From Engraulis encrasicolus (taxonomy: Eukaryota > Chordata > Actinopteri > Clupeiformes > Engraulidae): a stretch of 64,000 nucleotides of DNA. The notes below the pieces were generated by a model. It did no database searches, had not been told where the DNA came from, and saw nothing but the letters and a program-made list of their open reading frames with translations. The stretch lies in contig NC_085869.1 of assembly GCF_034702125.1 (NCBI RefSeq), forward strand, positions 16,877,044 to 16,941,043, read 5' to 3'. The position numbers were made by a program, and so were the translations under genes. Of the stretch, positions 56,435-64,000 are shown piece after piece (position 1 is the first letter of the stretch; every line of letters begins with the position of its first letter).

Positions 56435-59400
56435 CTGAAAAACATGAAGATAATGAAAATGTGTTAAATTAAGTAGAAATACTGCACACCATAAAGGATA
56501 TCAAACTATGAAACTAACTTAAAATTAATCTATTTAAACAAAAACTGTCCTAATATACACATGTCAGTTTCATACATTGAATGTATCGATAACAATTACA
56601 CTATTTTAAATAAAACTACTGTATGTCTTATAGAGATGCACCGGATCCTGATTTTTAGGATCCTGCCGGATACCGGATCCACTGCTTAAGATCCTGCCGG
56701 ATCCGGAACCGGATACCGGATCCTACGAAAGGGTTGAAACACATAGCCTACTCACACACGTGGGCCCTTTTTATCACGTTGGCTCAAACTATTTTGACTG
56801 AAAAGCCTCGGCTACCGGATCCTGGATCTTGGATCCTGGAACCGGATCCGGAACCCGTGAAAAACCCTATTATCCTGCCGGATCCGGAGCCGGATCTTGG
56901 ATCCGGAGCCGGATCTTGGATCCGGTGCATCTCTAATGTCTTACTATGCACATGTCAGCTTCATACATTCAATGTATCAATACACTTCTTCATCTGACTT
57001 CAGAAATGATCTGATACTGCAAATGTTGGTCTTTAGAGTTGAACACACCTGTAATGAGCGTCTATTAATTTCTTGGACGGGGTCCTCCAGACAATCCTCG
57101 GAGGTGGGTCACCAGAGGCCCTGCAGTCTAGCAGCAGTGTCTCTCCATACAAGACATCCGTGCTTTGAGGAGACGTGGAGGTGATTTTAGCGGTAGCCGT
57201 GTTCTTTTTCACCACAAGGCTCACTGTCCTTCTTGCGGCCCCAACTGTGTTAATGGCCATGCACTCGTAGCTTCCAGAGTCCTTACCGGACAGATTGCGA
57301 ATGTACAGCGTTCCGTTTGGGAAGACAAACATATTTCCCTTGACAAACTGCGACGGGCGTATCTGTGTGCCGTCAAAGACCGTCCAGCGTATGGCTGGCT
57401 GGGGCGCCCCCTTGGCGCTGCAGTTGATGAAGACGGCCTGGCCCTCCAGGACGGTTAAGTTCTCATGAAGAGGCTGCTGTATCATTGGAGGAAGTGCAGC
57501 GATGTGTAAGCGCACCGAGAGCGTGTCGGCCCCGGCCACGTTGCTGGCTATGCATTTATAAATCCCTCGGTCCGGGTAGTTGACCTGCTTGACCTGCAGA
57601 GTTCGGTTGGGTAGAAGCATGACGCGCTGCTCCGTCGTGCTCACTGTATGCAGCACAGACTTGTCAGGCAGGACCCAGGTGATGTGTGGCTCGGGCAGAC
57701 CCTGGGCGCGGCACTCTAGATTGGTGTTTTCCCCAAGGTACACGGTCACGTCACGGTGCCTCGGGTTGATCACTTTGGGCTGTTGAGCCAAGACAAACAG
57801 TGTGATCGTCATCTTATCCACGCCGTAAAGGTTCTGGGCTGTGCAAAGATATTGGCCTCGGTCCTGAAGCTGCACATCACGGATGACAAAGGTCCCGTTG
57901 GGCAGCACTTCAAACCTCTGCAGCTGACTGTTGGCCGACATGATAGCACCTGGAACAAAATGACACAAAAAACAAAACAACATTGTTTATTTTCATGAAG
58001 CTGAGATTCATGGTCCAATAAATGTCCAATAAATGTGAGCTTTGGTTTAAGTAATACATTTTTAATGAAGGAATGCCTTTTTATTTTTTCCTTTGTGATG
58101 AATTGGTTATGACTCCTGCACAAAACCCATGTATCTGTAGGCAAAAAAAGAGGCTTAAACAAAGCTTTTTCGTATTAAGATATAGCTTTGTTTTACATAA
58201 TTGTGATATTAATGGCCTCTGTTTGAACCACAGTTAAAGCTAAGAGATCAAAAGATTTACTGGATCCACAATTTCCTACCACCGATGTATCTTTTGGGTA
58301 ATGACAGATATGTTTTACAGTCCTCAGCCTCATGGGAAAATAAGAGGAAAATGTGTTCTTTTCCACTGGCTGTCCACTCAGAAGTTATTGCTATCATTAT
58401 ATTTTATATTATGTTTACTTAGATAACACTTTATTTTAATGGTTTACTATTACAGTGGATCTACCACATTAGGTACAGTGAAATAATCAGTGTAGCAATA
58501 TTTAATACCATGTAATACCAGTGTAATACCATGTACCAACCCTAACCCTAACCCTAATCCTAGATGTAAGTACAAAATTACACTGGTATTACATGGTATT
58601 CATGGTATTAAAATATTGTTACACTAGTTATTATTTAGTTATTATTACACTGTAACAAACAGGTGCGCCCCTACCTGTAGAAACTTTAGTCCATGTCAGG
58701 AACGGCTTGGGTTCGCCTACGGCATCACAGGGAAGCGACACATTTGTAGATGCATTGACTATAAATGTGTAGATGTTGCTGGTGGTAATCTTTGGCTTTA
58801 CTTTTAGTCCAGGCACTGCGGCAGGCCTTTGAGGAGACCTGTTGTATGTGTTGGAAGAAAATACTGTGTTGGAGTGTCGAGAGTTTGTTGAACTTTGATT
58901 TGTTTGATGTGGAGGAGCGTTGAATTTTGATGAAGAGGGTGTCTTAAAGACAGTTGGCGGAGCAGTTGAAGTTTTGGTCACAGCTGGAGAGGTAATGAGT
59001 GGCTTTGCGATTGTTGACCTTTCAACTTGTCCTTTTTTCTCTGGGGAAGTGGTGACAAATTGTATGCCTACTTGATCTACTATATCAGGCCTGCGAATGA
59101 TGAATGGATTCTTATTGTTGGGGTAATACGTGTGTCTGTAAGTGCCTGGATGCCTTCCGCCGTCAGGAATATAGTTTTCTCCAGGATACTTTGAGCTCTG
59201 GCCTTCCCTGTTGCTATCAGGTAATGCTAAACTGGGCTGTGATCGGGACGAGGCTGATGTCGGCAGAACAGCCCTTTTAGGAGCAGACTTTGTTGTCGTT
59301 GGGGTTTTAGACATTAACATAGTCTTTGGTTTTGTTGTGTCATCCATTGTGGTTATTGGTTCAGTGGTAGTCTCTCTGATGTGTTTTTGTTCAAAACTGC

Positions 59401-62400
59401 TCTCTTGTTTGGGCTGTGGTGTATTTGCTCTCGTTTCACCTGCCACGGGTGTCTCAGCAATGGGGGAGACGATGTTGGGCTCATGCCAAGAGGGTGAAAT
59501 ATGAAACTGTGTCGAGATCTGAGAAGATTCTGTATCTATTAGTACAGGTGATGCTGCCTCTTCAGTTTCCCTAGGTGCTGTTTTTGGAGGAATGGTTGTG
59601 GAGATGTATGGCATATTCTCTTCCAGGTGCTTGATATTGTAATTGTGGCTTACAGTCTGACTGACTGCTGTGCCTCTGATGTCTACAAAATCTTCCTCTA
59701 GACCTAAGGGATGAGAGGTTGACTCTGTGGAAGCATGATTATCATTGTTAATCTCTGATTGTGGTGATGCAGCATCGCTTGTTGTGTAGCTCTCAGTTGT
59801 GACATGCTCACTAATGTTGATCTCTGATTGTGGTGATGTAGCATCGGTTGTTGTGTAGCTCTGACTTGTGACTTGTTCTCTAATGCTTATCTCTGATTGT
59901 GGTGATGTAGCATCACTTGTTGTGTAGCTCTGAGTTGTCACATGTTCACTAAGCACTTCGTCCAGTTCCAAGTCTGCAGAGATGACTAACACGGACTCTT
60001 CATGGCCAGCCGCCATAGAGACAGATTTGTGACTTGGCGCGGTTGTAGTAGTAGTTGGGATTTCCACCACAGAAGCAGTGTGCTGGTGTCCTTGGGGGTT
60101 TCCCTGTGTTGTCACAAGTGACAGTAATGGTGAAGAAGTACTCTCTGGCGTAACAGGCTGCTTTCCCGACTCAGCATAATTAAGATTGAGCTGTTCCTGT
60201 CTTGTCAGTATTCCATCCGTGTGTAATGACAGAGTAGTCTCTGAGACAACAACTGCATTTTCAGTTAGAAGAGCAGTGCTAGATAATGTGCTAATGCTAA
60301 CTTCTGGGGCTTCTGAAGATCTGACCGGCAATAAGGTGGTGGTAGTGGTGGTGGTGAAGGTTGCCGGTCGCTGTGGCTCCGGAGTAGTTCGACGTGGTGG
60401 TTGTGGTCTTTGTCTGAGTCTGTTTATCCGTCTCCTATTACCGAACCGTCTTCTTGAATTCCATGGGCTGTTTGGCCGAGATGGCGCTCCTTGTTTGGCA
60501 GATGTAGATGTAGATGGAGTAAGTGTGGTTTTGACAGAAGGTAAAGAGGTTGTGAACTTTGAAGTGAGGCTGACACCTTTATCATTCGTGTTTACCCCAG
60601 GAGTTTCTGATTCAGCTTCGATGGCAACCGACTTAAGTTTTGGGGTAGTAAGTGAAACAGTGACAGCCTGATTATTTTCCACTGTCACAATATGTGTTTT
60701 GTGCAGGCCATCGTCGTCTTCAATGTTTATGGCTTCAGGAGGAGCCCTTTGTGTGTTTGTATGGCCAGCTGCTGAGGTGGGATTCACAGCACTATCTAGC
60801 ACAGAGTTTTGTGGTTTTACCACTGTGTTCAATTTAGGGGTTTGTAATTGGTAAATATCATTAGTCTGGTATGTTGTGTGAGCTGGGACTGTGACTGTTT
60901 GGTGTTGGGGAATTTGCGGAGGAATTTGAGGAGTGTTGCGGACATTTAATTCTTCTTTTGGCAGGTTAGTGTCATCTGGAGTTGATCCCTCAGTACTGTC
61001 AACAGGATCTGGCTTTCTTGAGTGGGAGGGCTCTTCAGGAGGTACTTCTGTCACCACTGCACTCATGTGAACAGGGCTAGGGGTAGTGGTTTTAGCAGCA
61101 GTCTGTTGACGAATTTTGGCTAAAATGGCTGCCCATTTTTGAGGATCTATCGGTGCTCCAGATTTTCTTCTTATCCCTGCACCATCCTGCCTATTTTGGC
61201 CGTTATATCCTTTTCGAATATGTTTTCTAGAGCCAGGCAGTCTTCGCTGAGGATATTGGTGTGGTTTTCCACGGAATCTAGCCTGGGGTATCCTTGTCCT
61301 GTTCCTACGAACACTGTTCAGATTATTTTGTCTTTTTTCCCAGTTCCCATAATCTCCCGAAGACTCATCCACATCCTCAATGAAAGCTTTTATTTTAGTG
61401 GAGACTCCTGCAGCAGACTGCGGCCTCATGGGGTACCGTTTCAGAGGCTGTAAGCCCCCCTCTCTTGGTGTGATTGTGACCTTGGATGCCAGAGTGTCTG
61501 ACCCGTGCGAGTTAATAGCCACACACTTGTAATATCCATTGTTACTGAGCTGGCTGTGTGGCATAAACAGTGTTCCGTTGGCGAAAACGTACGCCTTTGA
61601 CGAGTTGGCTCTAACGCTGGCTTTGCTCCCGTCCGGGAAAATCCAGTAAATGTCAGCGTCAGGGGCTGCAGAGGTGATGCATGGCAGGGATACAGGCTCT
61701 CCGACTGAGTGTGCTACCGCCGGGCCTGCCTTATCGCCTGGCGGTGGAGCCGAGGACTCCACCACGGCCAGGCGAAACGCTAGAAAGTCAAGATCGTTCT
61801 TCACCTCGGCAGTGCAGTAATACACCCCTGCATCAGTGTGGCTCAGTGCTTTTATGACCATCTTCCCATTGCTAGAGACTACAATCCTGCCGTCTGTGCT
61901 GGTGTGTGGCGCCCTCATTTTTGAACCGTCAGGCAGCAGCCAACTGACAGATGGGTGACCTGAACTTAGCACATTGCAGTCCATTTCCATTGTGCCCCTC
62001 GCTAAACCAGTCAGGGAAGTCTCGGTTTTGTTGTTGTGTTCGATAATAACCCATTCTCTCCGTTGTCGTCTGACCATTTCAGTCTCAAATTTGGAGGAAA
62101 AATGTGTCCCTAGGAAGAGCTTGACGTTTTTCCCAGTTGATTGGGGCCTGTTCAGTTGTAAGTTCATGGAGGACTGCATCAGCCAGGACGGCTCAGATAT
62201 AACCCTGGCTTGCACTCCCGTATAGTAATACGCGTCCCTTTCCACATCTTGCCTGTACCTATAACTCAGCTTGGGCTGTTTACTCAGCATGATGTCTCTC
62301 TGTAGGTGGACAGGTGCCTCACTGTAGTACGCAATCAGCTTCCACAGCCTCTCATAATCCTCCCGCTCAATGGGGCAGTCCAGATTCAGGGAGAGAGTCA

Positions 62401-62994
62401 TGTTAGCCGCAATCTGCTCAGAGTCCATTCCCCATCCAATTTTAGTGGAATCTCCCGGTGCCTCGATTCGACAGCTGAGATCCACTTTATTTCCATGCTC
62501 ATCAGAAAGATTGAGTGTGATGTTTCCAAACGGCTGTCGTAACTGGTCTGTGGTCAGCAGTTCTTCACTTGGGCCGGGCTCCGAGGTGGGATCCGTCTCA
62601 GTGGAGGCGATACGGGGTCCTGAGCACGGGGGGTCCTCGAGGCCTGAAATGGTTTTGTTTGCCAGATGTTTTGGGGATGTGCACATTGGGCAGAGAAGCC
62701 CCTTAGGGTATGCTTTGTCCTTCTTACATTTCAGAACTCCTGAAAAAAAGAAAGGGGAACACTTGTTAAAATTTCACGAGTTTGTGAAAACGAGCCCAAA
62801 ATCCCCTTGTACATCCAATTGTATTGTTATGCAGGGTGCTGGTGAATTACAGGTTCACAATTCAATAAAAAGGAAGACTCACTACACACCATTCATTTGT
62901 TTCCCAATAAATCATGCCAACAGAGCACATTTTAAAAGGCATTGTAAAAGTCTGCCAAAAGTATCCTTCAGTATATTGATAATTTAAATAAAAT

Positions 62995-63032
<38 letters not shown>

Positions 63033-63980
63033 TAATGTAAACAATTTGTCCTTACCAGGATGACCAGCAATCCAATGCAAGAAAGGGTTCATTCTACAAT
63101 CACAGCTCCAGGGATTGCCATAGATGAAGAGACTTTCCAGCTGCGGCATGGTTGTCAGCATGTTGTTAGGGAGGGTGGTGAGCAGGTTGTCAGCCAGGTG
63201 CAAGTGCTTGACGGTGGAGAGGGGAAACTGCTGCATCAGGGAGAAGGTGCTGAAGGTGGAGGGGTGGAGCTGCTGGAGGTGGTTGCCCTCCAAGTTGATG
63301 AGGCGCAAAGACGTCATGCCGTGGAATGCGTCCGGGTGGATGAACTCGATGCGGTTGTGGTCCAAGTGTAGTCTCATCAGGCCCGATAAGCCCACCAAGG
63401 TGTGTCCAGTGATCACTTTTACTTTGTTGTAACTCATTTTCAGGACCTGTAGGCAAAAAAGTATTTTCAGCTACTTTTGTATGTGTTGTGGAACCATTCA
63501 GATTTATACAGAGTATAGCACTGTAATATGTCAAATTATGTTACAGCTGTTTATTTATGAATTATATTTATGCCTTTTAAAAAAAACAGAGGCATTAGGA
63601 TATACAGTACATTTAACAGCGGGGATGTACTACAAAAAAAGACTAACAGTGGCCCTGCCGTGGCCTAACGGTAGGGCACTGGGTTACTATGACGGCGACC
63701 CGGGTTCAGTTCCAACCTGGGTCATTTGCCAATCCTCCCCTCATCCCTCTCTCCCACTCACTTCCTGTCGCCTCTCATGTCCTCAAAATAAAGGTAAAAA
63801 TGCCCTTAAATATATATATATATGTATATAATAAAAAAGACTAACTGTACCTGTAAGGACTCCAAATCCTTGAAGGCACCATGGGGGATTTTGTGGATGT
63901 CATTGCCATGCAACATTAGAAGGTCCAGTTTTCTTAATCCAGCAAATGAGCTTTCAGTTATCTCATTAATCGTGTTGAAT
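54514..63980 (-). CDS. mxra5: matrix-remodelling-associated protein 5 (adlican), 3' five exons; 5' end outside window
   Basis: Minus-strand exons in coding order: 63851-63980, 63056-63446, 58675-62739, 57049-57949, 54514-56434 (7408 nt, 2468 aa visible; phases 0, 1, 1 and 2 at the four junctions). It is a secreted extracellular-matrix proteoglycan-like protein linked to matrix remodelling (family knowledge). Seen in order: leucine-rich repeats, a Cys-rich LRR cap, two Ig domains, a Ser/Thr/Pro-rich mucin-like region of about 900 residues, then ten Ig domains ending in TKSTYLHVF. The 12 Ig domains and their order match human MXRA5 (2828 aa). The N terminus (signal peptide and first LRRs) lies beyond the right edge, and the mucin-like region seems shorter than in human. 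Confidence 0.95.
56631..56935. mobile_element. hAT-type MITE with 8-bp TSD in the last mxra5 intron
   Basis: Ends tagagatgcaccggatcc and ggatccggtgcatctcta; perfect duplication atgtctta at 56623-56630 and 56936-56943. The interior is repeated gccggatccgg-type units. It makes up half of the 614-bp intron. Confidence 0.9.
57049..57949 (-). CDS. mxra5: mxra5 exon: end of Ig3, Ig4, Ig5, start of Ig6
   Basis: A 901-nt exon, phase 1 in and phase 2 out. Ig domains are marked by [16 protein letters not shown]...[16 protein letters not shown]...GSYECMAIN and LDCRASG. Domains have the NGTL/NGTF and DxGxYxC patterns of I-set Ig domains. The ATG at 57940 is internal, not a start. Confidence 0.95.
58420..58660. 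repeat. palindromic repeat with short telomere-like tract
   Basis: Blocks tggtattacatggtatt and aataccatgtaatacca face each other across ccaaccctaaccctaaccc (58541-58562), about 3.5 TTAGGG-type units. Lies just past the mxra5 giant-exon donor. Confidence 0.6.
58675..62739 (-). CDS. mxra5: mxra5 giant exon: LRR cap, Ig1-2, mucin-like region, start of Ig3
   Basis: A 4065-nt exon. It opens with [18 protein letters not shown], completing the LRRCT, then a conserved spacer ([16 protein letters not shown]). Two Ig domains follow (Cys pairs in [14 protein letters not shown] and [15 protein letters not shown]). A Ser/Thr/Pro-rich mucin-like region spans about 61440-58760, with basic [16 protein letters not shown] near 60.43 kb and a three-copy 69-bp repeat. 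The last part begins Ig3 ([17 protein letters not shown]). The giant exon matches the human gene layout. Confidence 0.95.
59751..59957 (-). repeat. mxra5: three-copy 69-bp coding repeat in the mxra5 mucin-like region
   Basis: Copies at 59751-59819, 59820-59888 and 59889-59957, each starting atctctgatt on the plus strand. Translated it is a 23-residue unit with the core [14 protein letters not shown]. It keeps frame, adding Ser/Thr sites for O-glycosylation. Confidence 0.9.
62995..63031 (+). repeat. (AAT)n microsatellite in mxra5 intron
   Basis: About 12 units of aat in the 316-bp intron before the giant exon. Confidence 0.9.
63056..63446 (-). CDS. mxra5: mxra5 LRR exon with start of LRR C-terminal cap
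   Basis: A 391-nt exon starting [17 protein letters not shown]. It continues with LRRs ([48 protein letters not shown]) and ends in [19 protein letters not shown], the first half of an LRRCT cap. Phase 1 donor gtaagg. Confidence 0.92.
63650..63812 (+). mobile_element. tRNA-derived SINE, family B, in mxra5 intron
   Basis: Head ggccctgccgtggcctaac, B-box-like gggttcagttccaac, body gtcatttgccaatcctccc, tail aaaataaaggtaaaaatgcc. The most complete family B copy. Confidence 0.75.
63851..63980 (-). CDS. mxra5: mxra5 LRR exon (first one in window)
   Basis: A 130-nt exon encoding [15 protein letters not shown] and [17 protein letters not shown], typical leucine-rich repeats. The acceptor (tttctgtttcag on the minus strand) ends just above 63980, and the donor gtacag begins at 63850. 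The exon begins with one base completing an upstream codon, so further 5' exons exist to the right. Confidence 0.9.
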
Positions 63981-64000
63981 CTGAAACAGAAAGAATATGA

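Overview
The window is vertebrate nuclear DNA, almost certainly from a teleost fish. Evidence: short exons in long introns with GT/AG borders, very long CA, TG and CT microsatellites, and many DNA-transposon MITEs and tRNA-derived SINEs. The species cannot be named from sequence alone.

Three protein genes are present, in the order cd99 (+, 1975-21568), an ARSH/STS-type arylsulfatase (+, 23963-32203) and mxra5 (-, 54514 to beyond the right edge). Human Xp22.33 carries the same set (CD99, the ARSD/ARSL/ARSH/ARSF cluster, MXRA5), so this is a conserved vertebrate block. All exon borders were placed by hand. Reading phase closes across every junction: cd99 19 exons, 323 aa; arylsulfatase 10 exons, 593 aa; mxra5 five 3' exons, 2468 aa visible.

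cd99 encodes a secreted-then-anchored acidic protein. It has a signal peptide, a long Ala/Glu/Pro-rich ectodomain built from tiny phase-1 exons, the CD99 GFDLSDAL motif, a transmembrane helix and a short cytoplasmic tail. The arylsulfatase has the CTPSR formylglycine motif, the GKWHLG motif and the hydrophobic hairpin of ER-membrane sulfatases. mxra5 is a matrix protein with LRRs, a mucin-like Ser/Thr-rich middle and 12 Ig domains. I see no operon-like or pathway link among the three; they are neighbours by ancestry.

The 22 kb between the arylsulfatase and mxra5, and the larger introns, are mostly repeats. They include hAT-type MITEs with 8-bp target duplications, TTAA-flanked (piggyBac-like) MITEs, one with ~380-bp inverted arms, and two SINE families. 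The most interesting signal is a set of small insertions at 5.3, 8.7-8.9, 15.9-16.0, 22.2-22.4 and 27.7-28.2 kb. Each carries a hammerhead-ribozyme-like core (CTGANGA, a hairpin, then GAAAC with a minimal stem III and a closing stem I). Four are bounded by direct repeats of 11-16 bp, and three or four share a downstream AATAAA plus GAGTGC-like module. They look like non-autonomous relatives of hammerhead-bearing Penelope-like elements or retrozymes.
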